Source: Nocardia kruczakiae NBRC 101016
Lineage (GTDB): Bacteria; Actinomycetota; Actinomycetes; Mycobacteriales; Mycobacteriaceae
Direction of reading: 5' to 3'
Length of the DNA stretch: 64,000 nt
NCBI RefSeq assembly: GCF_001612965.1
Contig: NZ_BDBL01000010.1
Span: forward strand, 96,747-160,746
Shown: positions 17,186 through 25,775 of the stretch, piece by piece
Layout: the number at the start of each line of letters is the position of its first letter
How positions within the stretch are numbered: position 1 is the first letter of the stretch
Translations under genes and position numbers: made by a program
The notes under the pieces: generated by a model
What the model saw: only the letters and a program-made list of their open reading frames with translations
Database searches by the model: none
What the model was told of the DNA's origin: nothing

Positions 17186-17851
17186 TCAGCCCTCGGTGGA
17201 TTTCTCGCGGCGGCGGGCGCGGCGCTGCTGGATGGCCGCGAAACGGATCTCGAGGCCCGTGACGAACGACTCCAGCGCCAATTCGAAACTCTCCGAGTCG
17301 ATTTCGTCGGCCTTGGCGCGCAGCAGGTGTGCCTGTTCCAGGTGTGGATAGCGGTCGCGGTAGACCTGCACGTCGTCGACGAAGCCGCGGGAGAACGACC
17401 CGATGGTCGAGCCCATCACCACATAGCGGGTGGCGGCGCCGATCATGGTGGCCTGGCGGGGTGGCCAGCCGGCGCCGACCAGGCCGCCGTGCACGGCGTC
17501 GGCCGCGCGCAGATTCTCCTCGCGCTTACCGGGGCCCGAGGCCAGGTAGGGGACGAAGTTGGGGTGGCGGACCAGGGCCGCGCGATAGGAGCGCGCCCAC
17601 GAGACGAGGCCGGTGCGCCAGTCGGCGGTCTCGAAGGCCGAGGCGTCCACGTGGGACATGATGCCGGCGGCGATATCGTCGAGCAGATCGTCCTTGGTGG
17701 GGTAGTGGCCGTACAGCGAGGCCGCCTGAACGCCCAGCTCGGCGGCCAGTTTCCGCATCGAGAGCTCGGGTAGTCCGTCGCGGTCGATCAATTCCAGTGC
17801 CGTCTCGCGGATGCGTTCGCGACTCAGCAGCGGTACCCGTGGCCGGGGCAT
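17186..17851 (-). CDS. TetR/AcrR-family regulator
   Basis: A 221-residue repressor-type protein. Residues about 10-58 hold the TetR helix-turn-helix (IRETALELIDRDGLPELSMR, LGVQAASLYGHYPTKDDLL). The C-terminal domain is of the TetR_C type seen in regulators related to TetR itself. The start ATG 17851 is chosen because GGAGG lies eight bases upstream; a GTG three codons earlier directly abuts the Shine-Dalgarno and is less likely. It is divergent from the acyl-CoA dehydrogenase operon, and two copies of a 14-bp motif lie in between (17928-17975). It therefore probably represses that operon, with an acyl-CoA or a related compound as inducer. Confidence 0.88.
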   Translation of the reverse strand: MPRPRVPLLSRERIRETALELIDRDGLPELSMRKLAAELGVQAASLYGHYPTKDDLLDDIAAGIMSHVDASAFETADWRTGLVSWARSYRAALVRHPNFVPYLASGPGKREENLRAADAVHGGLVGAGWPPRQATMIGAATRYVVMGSTIGSFSRGFVDDVQVYRDRYPHLEQAHLLRAKADEIDSESFELALESFVTGLEIRFAAIQQRRARRREKSTEG

Positions 17852-17927
17852 CCTCGCCACCTCCTTCGCCGCGACACCGATCCGTGCCGAGTCAACCTAC
17901 ACCGTCCGGGACCGGGGCCTTGAACAT

Positions 17928-17975
17928 CCGAACAGTGTTAGTTTATCGTGGCGGTAGATACCTAACAACGTTCGG
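17928..17975. promoter_or_regulatory. Twin inverted operator CCGAAC-N3-GTTAG
   Basis: CCGAACAGTGTTAG at 17928-17941 reappears on the opposite strand at 17962-17975 (CCGAACGTTGTTAG), a spacing of 34 bp. The pair flanks an AT-rich promoter-like stretch just before the acyl-CoA dehydrogenase start, beside the TetR gene. It is the likely TetR binding region. Confidence 0.6.
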
Positions 17976-17992
17976 TTAGGAGTTTTCCCGTC

Positions 17993-19144
17993 ATGGATCT
18001 GGAACTCGGCGATGCCCACCGCGAGCTGCGCGACGTCGCCCGCGCGTGGGTCGACAAGGAGGTCGTGCCCTATGCCGCGGCCTGGGACCGCGCCGAATCG
18101 GTGGATACCGCGATCGTGCGCAAGCTCGGTGACATGGGCTTTCTCGGCATCGAGATCCCGGAGGAATACGGGGGCTCGGGCGGTGACGCGCTGTCGTACT
18201 GCGTGCTGCTCGAAGAGCTCGGCCGCGGTGACAGTTCGGTGCGCGGCATCGTGTCGGTCTCGCTCGGCCTGGTCGGCAAATCGATCAAGAGCTACGGCAG
18301 CGAACAGCAGAAGCGGGACTGGCTACCGCGACTGTGCGCGGGCGAGTCGCTGGGCTGCTTCGGCCTCACCGAACCGGGCACCGGATCCGACGCGGCGAAT
18401 CTGACCACCCGCGCCGTCCGCGACGGCGAGGACTGGGTGCTCACCGGCACCAAGATGTTCATCACCAACGGCACCTGGGCCGATATCGCGCTGATCTTCG
18501 CCCGCACCGGCCAACCGGGACCCAAGGGCGTCACCGCATTCCTCGTGCCTACGGACGTACCGGGTTTCGGCCGCACCGAGATCAAGGGCAAACTCGGCCT
18601 ACGCGGCCAGGCGACCGCGGAAATCGTGCTCGACGGGGTGCGGGTGCCGGATTCGGCGCGACTCGGCGGCGAGGGGCAGGGCTTCCGGATCGCGATGGCC
18701 GCCCTCGACAAGGGGCGCATGGGTGTGGCCGCGGGATGTGTCGGTGTCGCCCGCGCCTGCCTCGAGGCCGCCGTGCGCTACGCCGGAGAACGCGAACAGT
18801 TCGGCAAACCGATCGCCTCCTACCAGCTGGTCCAGGAGTTGATCGCCGATATCGCCGTCGACGTGGAGGCCGCGCGGCTGCTGGCCTGGCGGGTCGCGGA
18901 CCTGGTCGACCGGGGAAAGCCGTTCGGCACCGAGGCGTCGGTGGCGAAGCTGTTCGCCAGCGAGGCCGCGGTGAAGGCCGCGAACAACGCCATCCAGGTT
19001 TTCGGCGGGTACGGCTACATCGACGAATACCCGGTGTCGAAGTATCTGCGCGACGCGCGGGTGCTGACCCTCTACGAGGGCACCAGCCAGATTCAGAAAC
19101 TACTCATCGGCCGCGCCCTCACCGGCGTGAACGCCTTCGTGTGA
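17993..19144 (+). CDS. Acyl-CoA dehydrogenase (first of operon)
   Basis: A 383-residue FAD enzyme that introduces an alpha-beta double bond into an acyl-CoA. The N-terminal domain has IEIPEEYGGSG. The middle domain has CFGLTEPGTGSDAANL and TGTKMFITNGTWAD, both FAD/substrate contacts. The C-terminal helical domain ends with the canonical catalytic base in TLYEGTSQIQ (Glu362). AGGAG 10 bases upstream fixes ATG 17993. It opens the operon fadE-SDR-fadE-fadD-maoC. The substrate chain length cannot be read from sequence. Confidence 0.92.
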   Translation: MDLELGDAHRELRDVARAWVDKEVVPYAAAWDRAESVDTAIVRKLGDMGFLGIEIPEEYGGSGGDALSYCVLLEELGRGDSSVRGIVSVSLGLVGKSIKSYGSEQQKRDWLPRLCAGESLGCFGLTEPGTGSDAANLTTRAVRDGEDWVLTGTKMFITNGTWADIALIFARTGQPGPKGVTAFLVPTDVPGFGRTEIKGKLGLRGQATAEIVLDGVRVPDSARLGGEGQGFRIAMAALDKGRMGVAAGCVGVARACLEAAVRYAGEREQFGKPIASYQLVQELIADIAVDVEAARLLAWRVADLVDRGKPFGTEASVAKLFASEAAVKAANNAIQVFGGYGYIDEYPVSKYLRDARVLTLYEGTSQIQKLLIGRALTGVNAFV

Positions 19145-19176
19145 CAACAGCTTTCGAGTTCGAGGAGTGTTTTCCC

Positions 19177-19935
19177 ATGTCTGATCAGCGCAGGGTCGCC
19201 GTCGTGACCGGGGCGGCCCGGGGCATCGGCGCGGCCACCGCGGCCCGGCTGGCCGCCGACGGTGCGGCCGTCGCCATCGCCGATCTCGACGAGAACGCCT
19301 GCAAGACAACGGCGGACGAAATCGTCGCGGCAGGTGGAGTGGCCGTCCCGCTGGCCTGCGACGTGACCGACGAGGCGAGCGTCGACGCCGCCTTCGACCG
19401 TGTCGCCACCGAACTGGGATCGCTCGACATCCTGGTCAACAACGCCGGCGTGCTGCGCGACAACCTGCTGTTCAAGATGTCGGCCGACGACTGGGACACG
19501 GTGATGTCGGTCCACCTGCGCGGCGCCTTCCTGTGTTCGCGTGCGGCACAACGGCATATGGTCGCCAAGCGTTACGGCAAGATCGTCAACACCTCCAGCG
19601 TCTCCGCGCTCGGCAATCGCGGCCAGGCCAACTACTCGGCCGCCAAGATGGGCATCCAGGGGCTCACCCGCACCCTGGCGATCGAACTGGGCCCGTACGG
19701 CATCAACGTCAACGCGGTGGCGCCGGGCTTCATCGTCACCGAGATGACGGCCGCCACCGCGGCCCGGGTCGGTGTGACGGTCGAGGAGTGGCAGGCGAAA
19801 TCGGCCGAGATCACTCCCGTACGCCGGGTCGGGCGCCCCGAGGACATCGCGAACACCGTGGCCTTCCTCGCTTCCGACGAGGCGTCCTTCATCACCGGCC
19901 AGACCATTTACGTCGACGGCGGCCGTCGGCTCTGA
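19177..19935 (+). CDS. FabG-like SDR (3-hydroxyacyl-CoA/ACP dehydrogenase)
   Basis: A 252-residue classical SDR: cofactor loop TGAARGIG (about 10-17), NNAG (about 88-91), catalytic Ser in NTSSVSALGN (about 139), YSAAK (about 152-156), APGFIVTEM and the terminal FITGQTIYVDGG. It is close to FabG-type enzymes and in this operon probably oxidises a 3-hydroxyacyl-CoA made by the MaoC hydratase. GAGGA lies 10 bases before ATG 19177. It is placed 32 bp after the first dehydrogenase and 20 bp before the second, consistent with co-transcription. Confidence 0.9.
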   Translation: MSDQRRVAVVTGAARGIGAATAARLAADGAAVAIADLDENACKTTADEIVAAGGVAVPLACDVTDEASVDAAFDRVATELGSLDILVNNAGVLRDNLLFKMSADDWDTVMSVHLRGAFLCSRAAQRHMVAKRYGKIVNTSSVSALGNRGQANYSAAKMGIQGLTRTLAIELGPYGINVNAVAPGFIVTEMTAATAARVGVTVEEWQAKSAEITPVRRVGRPEDIANTVAFLASDEASFITGQTIYVDGGRRL

Positions 19936-19955
19936 AACCCCTCCAGGAGAACACC

Positions 19956-21113
19956 ATGCGCAGAACAGGCTTCACCGCCGACCACGACGCCTTCCGCGGC
20001 ACCATCCGCAAATTCGTCGAGACCGAAGTGGCCCCGGTCTACGACACGTGGCTGGAGGCGGGCATCGTGCCCCGCGAGTTCTATTACAAGCTGGCCGAAT
20101 TGGGCGTCTTCGGTATCGAGGTGCCCGAGGAATACGGCGGCGCCGGCATCGAGTCGTTCCGGTTCCAGGCGATCCTCATGGAGGAAACGGCACGGGCGGG
20201 TGTGTCGTTCGGCGGCTCCAGCGTGCACGTCGGGCTGTGCCTGCCGTATCTGAAGAAGCTCGCCACCGAGGAACAGAAACAGCGCTGGCTGCCGGGATTC
20301 GCCGCCGGTGAGATCATGTTCGCCATCGCCATGACCGAACCCGGCACCGGGTCGGATCTGGCCGGAATGCGCACCACCGCCAAGCTTTCCGAGGACGGCA
20401 CGCACTATGTGCTCAACGGCGCCAAGACGTTCATCACCGGCGGTGTGAACGCCGATCGGGTGATCGTCTGCGCCCGCACCGCGCCGCCCCGCGAGGACGA
20501 CCGCCGCTTCGGCATCTCCCTGCTCGTGGTCGACACCACGTCGCCGGGCTACACGATCGGCCGCAAACTCGACAAGCTGGGCCTGCGGAGCTCCGATACC
20601 GCCGAGCTGAACTTCACCGACGTCCGGGTGCCGGTCGAGGACCTGCTGGGCGAGGAGAACAAAGGCTTCTCCTATCTCGGCCAGAATCTGCCGCAGGAGC
20701 GGTTCTCCATCGCCGCCGGCGCCTACGCCCAGGCCGCGGCCGCGGTGCGGTTCGCGCAGGAATACACCCAGCAGCGCAACGTCTTCGGCAAGCCCGTCGC
20801 CTCGTTCCAGAACACCAAATTCGAGCTCGCCGCCTGCAAGGCCGAGGTCGACGCGGCCGAGGCCGTGGTGGATCGGGCCCTCGACGCCCTCGACGCCGGT
20901 GAACTGAGCGCCGCCGACGCCGCCTCGGCGAAACTGTTCTGCACCGAGGTCGCGGCGCGGGTCATCGACCGCTGCCTGCAACTGCACGGCGGCTACGGGT
21001 TCATCAACGAATATCCGATCGCCCGGCTGTATGCCGACAACCGGGTCAATCGCATCTACGGCGGGACGAACGAGGTCATGAAGATGATCATCGCCAAGGA
21101 TATGGGGCTGTGA
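19956..21113 (+). CDS. Acyl-CoA dehydrogenase (second of operon; IVD/LCAD-like)
   Basis: A 385-residue acyl-CoA dehydrogenase with AIAMTEPGTGSDLAGM and GAKTFITGGVNADR in the FAD-binding region. The position that carries the catalytic Glu in the first enzyme is Gly here (RIYGGTNEVMK). As in isovaleryl- and long-chain acyl-CoA dehydrogenases, the base is probably supplied from another helix, and Glu248 in LPQERFSIAAG is the candidate. The two dehydrogenases are therefore not redundant copies and should prefer different substrates. AGGAGA precedes ATG 19956. The stop overlaps the GTG of the ligase gene. Confidence 0.92.
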   Translation: MRRTGFTADHDAFRGTIRKFVETEVAPVYDTWLEAGIVPREFYYKLAELGVFGIEVPEEYGGAGIESFRFQAILMEETARAGVSFGGSSVHVGLCLPYLKKLATEEQKQRWLPGFAAGEIMFAIAMTEPGTGSDLAGMRTTAKLSEDGTHYVLNGAKTFITGGVNADRVIVCARTAPPREDDRRFGISLLVVDTTSPGYTIGRKLDKLGLRSSDTAELNFTDVRVPVEDLLGEENKGFSYLGQNLPQERFSIAAGAYAQAAAAVRFAQEYTQQRNVFGKPVASFQNTKFELAACKAEVDAAEAVVDRALDALDAGELSAADAASAKLFCTEVAARVIDRCLQLHGGYGFINEYPIARLYADNRVNRIYGGTNEVMKMIIAKDMGL

Positions 21114-22594
21114 ACGCGACGCTGTCGCTGGCGAGCATCCTCGCCGAACCGGCGCGGCGCCGCCCCGATCACATCGCGCTCGTCGAGGGCGACCGGCGAT
21201 TGACCTTCGCCGAATTGTGGCGTGCGGCACGGGAACAGGCCGGCGCGCTGATCGAGCGCGGCATCCGGCCGGGGGACCGGGTCGCGCTCATGTGCCCGAA
21301 TACCGCCGAATTCCCGCGCGCCTACTACGCGATCCTCGCGGCCGGGGCGACGGTGGTGCCGGTGCATCTGCTGCTCACCGCCGACGAGGCCGAATTCGTC
21401 CTGCGCGACAGCGGGGCGACGCTGCTGATCTGCCATCCGCAGGTGGAATCGGTCGGCGCGGAAGCGGCCCGGCGGGTCGGAATCGCCTGTTTGCGCCCGG
21501 AAGACCTCGTCGGCGACGCGATTGCGCTGTTCGTCCCGCGATCCCCGCTGGACACCGCGGTCGTGTTCTACACCAGCGGCACCACCGGCCGGCCCAAAGG
21601 TGCGGAGCTGAGCCATCTCAATATGGTCATGTGCGCCACCGTGAACGCGTTCGACGCCAACAACGTTCGCGCCGAGGACATCGCCCTGGGCGCGTTGCCG
21701 CTATTTCACGTCTTCGGGCAGACGGTCGCCATGAATTCCAATTGGCGCGTGGGCGCCACCGTGGTGCTGATGCCGCGATTCACCGCCCCCGAGGCGATTC
21801 GGCTGATGGTGGCCGAGCGGGTCAGCATCTTCAACGGCGTCCCGACGATGTATCACGGACTGATCGAGGCCGCCGCCGACGCCGACGAACTACCCGCACT
21901 GCGGCTGTGTATCTCCGGTGGCGCGGCACTGCCGCTGCCGGTGCTGGAACGGTTCGAGGAGGTGTTCGACGCGCAGATCCTCGAGGGATACGGGCTGTCG
22001 GAGACCTCACCGACCGCCGCGGTGAATCAGCCGGTCTTCGGACCGCGGCCCGGCACCGTCGGACATCCGGTCTGGGGTGTGGACGTGGAGATCGCCGATC
22101 CCGGCGTCAGCGACCGCATCGAGTTGCTGCCGGCCGGCAGCGTCGGTGAGGTGGTGGTGCGCGGGCACAACGTGTTCAGCGGCTACACCGGCAATCCGGA
22201 GGCGAGCGCGCGGGCCGTGGTCGACGGCTGGTTCCGTACCGGTGACCTCGGCGTGCGCGACGAGCAGGGCTATCTGCGCATCGTCGACCGGATCAAGGAG
22301 ATGATCATCCGCGGCGGATTCAACGTCTACCCCACCGAGGTGGAGGAGGCGCTGCTGCGGCATCCGAAGATCGCGCAGGTGGCGGTGATCGGGGTGCCGG
22401 ACGAGAACTACGGCGAGGAGATCGTGGCGGTCGTCGTGCCCGCCGGTGAGCTCAGCGCCGAGGAGGTCATCGCCTACGGCCGCGAGCATGTGGCACGGTA
22501 CAAATATCCCCGGCGGGTGGAGTTCGTGACCGAGCTGCCGCTGGGGCCCACGCACAAGGTTCTCAAACGCGAACTGAAGCAACGTTTCATGTGA
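21110..22594 (+). CDS. Acyl-CoA synthetase (AMP-forming, FadD-like)
   Basis: A 494-residue ANL-superfamily ligase that activates a carboxylic acid to its CoA thioester. The P-loop-like motif YTSGTTGRPKG is at about 150-160. ALPLFHVFGQ and EGYGLSETSP follow, with the hinge GWFRTGDLG / RIVDRIKEMIIRGG, and the A10 Lys is in THKVLKREL. It starts at GTG 21110, overlapping the preceding stop (GTGA). It is shorter than mycobacterial FadD proteins with FAAL-type insertions, so it should be an acyl-CoA rather than an acyl-AMP-only enzyme. It initiates the pathway encoded by this operon. Confidence 0.92.
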   Translation: MNATLSLASILAEPARRRPDHIALVEGDRRLTFAELWRAAREQAGALIERGIRPGDRVALMCPNTAEFPRAYYAILAAGATVVPVHLLLTADEAEFVLRDSGATLLICHPQVESVGAEAARRVGIACLRPEDLVGDAIALFVPRSPLDTAVVFYTSGTTGRPKGAELSHLNMVMCATVNAFDANNVRAEDIALGALPLFHVFGQTVAMNSNWRVGATVVLMPRFTAPEAIRLMVAERVSIFNGVPTMYHGLIEAAADADELPALRLCISGGAALPLPVLERFEEVFDAQILEGYGLSETSPTAAVNQPVFGPRPGTVGHPVWGVDVEIADPGVSDRIELLPAGSVGEVVVRGHNVFSGYTGNPEASARAVVDGWFRTGDLGVRDEQGYLRIVDRIKEMIIRGGFNVYPTEVEEALLRHPKIAQVAVIGVPDENYGEEIVAVVVPAGELSAEEVIAYGREHVARYKYPRRVEFVTELPLGPTHKVLKRELKQRFM

Positions 22595-22636
22595 TCCGGC
22601 GGCTCTTGCGCCCCGGCAGCACGAAAGGGACGAGAT

Positions 22637-23089
22637 ATGACCGATTTCGCCGATCTGGACGCCCTTGCCGCAGCCGTGGGCACCGAACTCGGTGTCAGCG
22701 ACTGGTTGCAGGTCGACCAGGACCGCATCGATACCTTCGCCGACGCGACCGGCGACCACCAGTGGATCCACGTCGATGCCGACAAGGCCGCGCAGGGCCC
22801 CTACGGACACACCATCGCGCACGGATTCCTCACGCTGTCGCTGCTGGTGCCGCTGACCAACCAGGCGACCACGGTGGGCGGCATCACGATGGGAATCAAC
22901 TACGGGCTCAACAAGGTTCGCTTCATCACGCCGGTCCCGTCCGGCGGCCGTATCCGCGCCCGCGTCCACCTCGACTCGGTCTCCGAGATCCCCGGCGGCA
23001 TCCAGGCGGTGCGGACGGTCACCATCGAACTGGACGGTGCGGACAAGCCCGCGTGCGTGGCGGAAAGCATCGTGCGCTACCTGAGGTGA
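22637..23089 (+). CDS. MaoC-like enoyl-CoA hydratase
   Basis: A 150-residue single hot-dog domain protein with the hydratase-2 motif ADATGDHQWIHVDADKA (catalytic Asp and His) followed by YGHTIAHGFLTLSLL. It should hydrate an enoyl-CoA to an (R)-3-hydroxyacyl-CoA. It is related to the NodN/MaoC proteins such as mycobacterial HtdZ, and dimerises. It ends the operon, preceded by GAAAGGGACGAG. No thiolase gene follows; the next gene (trpD) is convergent. Confidence 0.88.
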   Translation: MTDFADLDALAAAVGTELGVSDWLQVDQDRIDTFADATGDHQWIHVDADKAAQGPYGHTIAHGFLTLSLLVPLTNQATTVGGITMGINYGLNKVRFITPVPSGGRIRARVHLDSVSEIPGGIQAVRTVTIELDGADKPACVAESIVRYLR

Positions 23090-23198
23090 GCGTGGACCAC
23101 GGCGGGGCGAAATTCGGTCCGCTCCGCCGTCGGACGTCGATTACCTCGTCTCGGGCGGCAATGGTGGGACGCGAAGCGGGCTTTTCGCGCGCCCGATC

Positions 23199-24251
23199 TC
23201 ACTCGCCGAGTTCGTTGCTGACCTTCACCCAGCGGTCGAGCAGTTGGGTGGCCGCTCCGGTGTCGACCGCGGCGGCCGCCCGTTCCAGGGCCGGGCGCAA
23301 CAACTCGTGGATATCCGTGCGGGCGGTCTCGGGGGTCAGCTCGAAGGCGACGATCGCGGCGGCGGAATTGAGCAGGACCGCGTCGCGGACGGGGCCCGGG
23401 GCGCCGTTGAACATGTCGCGGGCGATCGCGGCGTTGACCGTCGCGTCGCCGCCGCGCAGCGCCGCCGGATCCACGCGCGGGATGCCCAGGCGCGTCGGAT
23501 CGATGACGGTTTCGTACTTCTCACCCGCGGCGACGACCCACACGTCGGTGGTATCGGCGGTGGTGATCTCGTCGAGGCCGTCGTTGCCGCGCACCACCAG
23601 TGCGTTGGCGCCGCGTTCGGCGAACGCCCCGGCGATCACCGGGACGAGCTCGGCGAAGGCGCACCCGATCAGGCCCGCGCTCGGCTGCGCCGGATTGGTG
23701 AGCGGGCCCAGCACGTTGAAGACCGTCGGAATGCCGATCTCCTTGCGCGCCGGACCGGCGAACCGCAGCGCCGGATGAAACAGCGGGGCGAAGCAGAAAC
23801 CGATGCCCACCTCGCGCACACACCGGGCCACCGACTCCGGGCTCAACGCTATCCGCACCCCCAGCGCCTCGAGCACGTCGGCGCCGCCGCTCTTCGACGA
23901 GGCCGCCCGGTTACCGTGCTTCACCACCGGAATGCCCGCCGCGGACACCACGATCGAGGACATGGTGGAGATGTTGACCGTGCCGGACCGGTCGCCGCCG
24001 GTGCCGACGATGTCGACCGCGCCCAGATCGAGCGAGACCCGCCGGGCATGGCTCAACATGCCGGTCGCGAGGCCGGCCAGCTCGATCGCGGTGGGGCCTT
24101 TCATCTTGATGGCCACGCCGAAGGCCGCGATCTGCGCCTGAGTGGCGTTGTCGGAGAAGATCTCGTCGATCGCCCACGCCGCCTCCTCCGCGGTCAGATC
24201 GACCCCGTCGGTCAGGGCACCGAGAATCTCGGGCCAGCTGCGCGCGCTCAT
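23199..24251 (-). CDS. trpD: Anthranilate phosphoribosyltransferase
   Basis: A 350-residue enzyme of tryptophan synthesis that attaches phosphoribosyl to anthranilate. It is recognised by VDIVGTGGDRSGTVNIS (PRPP loop), VVKHGNRAASSKSGGADVLE and IGFCFAPLFHPALR. The start ATG 24251 has GGGAGA upstream; a GTG lies one codon before. In M. tuberculosis trpD is also the lone trp gene beside ctaE, so the location is ancestral and not evidence of a trp operon. It diverges from ctaE, with one small gene between. It reads convergently with the maoC operon, and no clear terminator was found in the 109-bp gap. Confidence 0.95.
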   Translation of the reverse strand: MSARSWPEILGALTDGVDLTAEEAAWAIDEIFSDNATQAQIAAFGVAIKMKGPTAIELAGLATGMLSHARRVSLDLGAVDIVGTGGDRSGTVNISTMSSIVVSAAGIPVVKHGNRAASSKSGGADVLEALGVRIALSPESVARCVREVGIGFCFAPLFHPALRFAGPARKEIGIPTVFNVLGPLTNPAQPSAGLIGCAFAELVPVIAGAFAERGANALVVRGNDGLDEITTADTTDVWVVAAGEKYETVIDPTRLGIPRVDPAALRGGDATVNAAIARDMFNGAPGPVRDAVLLNSAAAIVAFELTPETARTDIHELLRPALERAAAAVDTGAATQLLDRWVKVSNELGE

Positions 24252-24435
24252 CACATCTCCCGTTCGCGATCGGACACCCGCAGGGTTGATCCGCGCGGGC
24301 GTGGCGGGCCGTCGGATCGTCGTCGGCCGCCCGGCTAGCAGCCTAATCGGCGGACGCAATTTCTTTGCTCCCGGCGTCTTCCCCACCAGCGGCGCTCGGC
24401 CCGGCGGGGACGGCCCGCCGCCGCGTGGCACCGGG

Positions 24436-24873
24436 CTAGGAAGAACCCGGCTCGAATCCGCTCGGCTGAAGCGCGTCCCAGCCCACCGCCGTGCCCTCGT
24501 GCCGCTGTGCCAATCCGGCCATCCGCGACCGTTCCTGCGAACAGTGCAGCGCGTCCAGGATCTGCACGCGCTGTAATACCAGTTGGATATGACCGCCGGG
24601 CGTATCGCCGGCCGTCGATGGCGCGGCGGGGGAGTAGCCGTCCTGGGCGGCGATGTCCACGACCTCGTCCCGGGCCGCGGCCGGGATACGCAGATGATGA
24701 CGCAGCAGGGCCTGCTCGTCGGCGCGCCAGGCGCTCGCGCGGTCCAGCGCGCTCGAGCAGGCTTCGGCGTCGTCGAAACTGGACACAACGACCACCAGAT
24801 CCGTTCGTGCCGGATCCAATTCCGCCGCCGCGCCCCGGCCCGACAGCCGCCGCCACACCGATCGAATTCCCAT
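24436..24873 (-). CDS. Hypothetical protein between trpD and ctaE
   Basis: A 145-residue protein from ATG 24873, beginning [12 protein letters not shown], with a basic N-terminus, then [20 protein letters not shown] and a central helical segment ([19 protein letters not shown]). It lacks a signal peptide or membrane segment. Third codon positions are strongly GC-biased in this frame and the sequence resembles a small soluble alpha/beta protein, which supports coding. I do not recognise a family. It lies 184 bp upstream of trpD on the same strand and diverges from ctaE. Confidence 0.6.
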   Translation of the reverse strand: MGIRSVWRRLSGRGAAAELDPARTDLVVVVSSFDDAEACSSALDRASAWRADEQALLRHHLRIPAAARDEVVDIAAQDGYSPAAPSTAGDTPGGHIQLVLQRVQILDALHCSQERSRMAGLAQRHEGTAVGWDALQPSGFEPGSS

Positions 24874-25069
24874 TCCACCCGCCTTCTTCCGCGCCCGGAC
24901 GCAGCATCCCATACCCGCGATATCCGCTGGTCATCATGGTGGCCCCGGTGCTCGACCTGCGAGTTCACCGGACCCGCCGAACCGGCCCCCAGACCCACAC
25001 GCGCGCTGATGATTCCGAGGCCGACACCCCGAATTCGCACCCGGCTACGCCTGTCGTACTACGACGAGT

Positions 25070-25075
25070 CATACT
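25070..25075 (+). promoter_or_regulatory. -10-like element of ctaE
   Basis: CATACT lies seven bases before the GTG start of ctaE at 25083 and no Shine-Dalgarno is present, suggesting leaderless transcription. The hexamer is a weaker match than others in this window. Confidence 0.4.
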
Positions 25076-25082
25076 TACCGGC

Positions 25083-25694
25083 GTGACGACCGCAGTAGGG
25101 ACCCCAGGATCGGCCATTACTCAGCGTGTGCATTCGCTGAACCGGCCCAACATGGTCAGCGTCGGAACCATCATCTGGCTGTCGAGCGAGCTGATGTTCT
25201 TCGCCGGCCTCTTCGCCATGTACTTCGTCGCTCGTGCCCAGGCTCATGGCAACTGGCCGCCGGAACCGACCGAGCTGAACCTCAAGCTCGCCGTGCCGGT
25301 CACGGCCGTGCTGATCGCCTCCTCGTTCACCTGCCAGATGGGTGTGTTCTCGGCCGAGCGCGGCGATGTCTTCGGCCTGCGCCGCTGGTACCTGGTCACC
25401 TTCTTCATGGGCGCGTTCTTCGTGGCCGGTCAGGGCACCGAGTACCACGCGCTGTACCAAGAGGGCACCACCATCTCGAGCAGCATCTACGGCTCGGTGT
25501 TCTTCATCACCACCGGCTTCCACGGTCTGCACGTCATCGGCGGTCTCATCGCGTTCATCTTCCTGCTGATTCGCACCAAGGTCAGTAAGTTCACGCCGGC
25601 CCAGGCCACCGCGGCCATCGTCGTCTCCTACTACTGGCACTTCGTCGACATCGTCTGGATCGGGTTGTTCGCCACGATCTACTTCGTCCGCTAG
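25083..25694 (+). CDS. ctaE: Cytochrome c oxidase subunit III
   Basis: The 203-residue subunit III of aa3 oxidase, with five transmembrane helices. It carries signature segments [54 protein letters not shown] and [11 protein letters not shown]. The GTG at 25083 ([13 protein letters not shown]) matches the N-terminus of mycobacterial CtaE, and upstream sequence in the same frame is not conserved. It leads the ctaE-qcrC-qcrA-qcrB operon encoding the end of the respiratory chain. qcrC follows after 81 bp. Confidence 0.96.
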   Translation: MTTAVGTPGSAITQRVHSLNRPNMVSVGTIIWLSSELMFFAGLFAMYFVARAQAHGNWPPEPTELNLKLAVPVTAVLIASSFTCQMGVFSAERGDVFGLRRWYLVTFFMGAFFVAGQGTEYHALYQEGTTISSSIYGSVFFITTGFHGLHVIGGLIAFIFLLIRTKVSKFTPAQATAAIVVSYYWHFVDIVWIGLFATIYFVR

Positions 25695-25775
25695 CCGGGC
25701 GGCGGCCGTCACGCGCGGTCCGCGACAAATACACACTTTGCACAAGTCGGTTCCGTCTACTCCAAAGGGACACAG

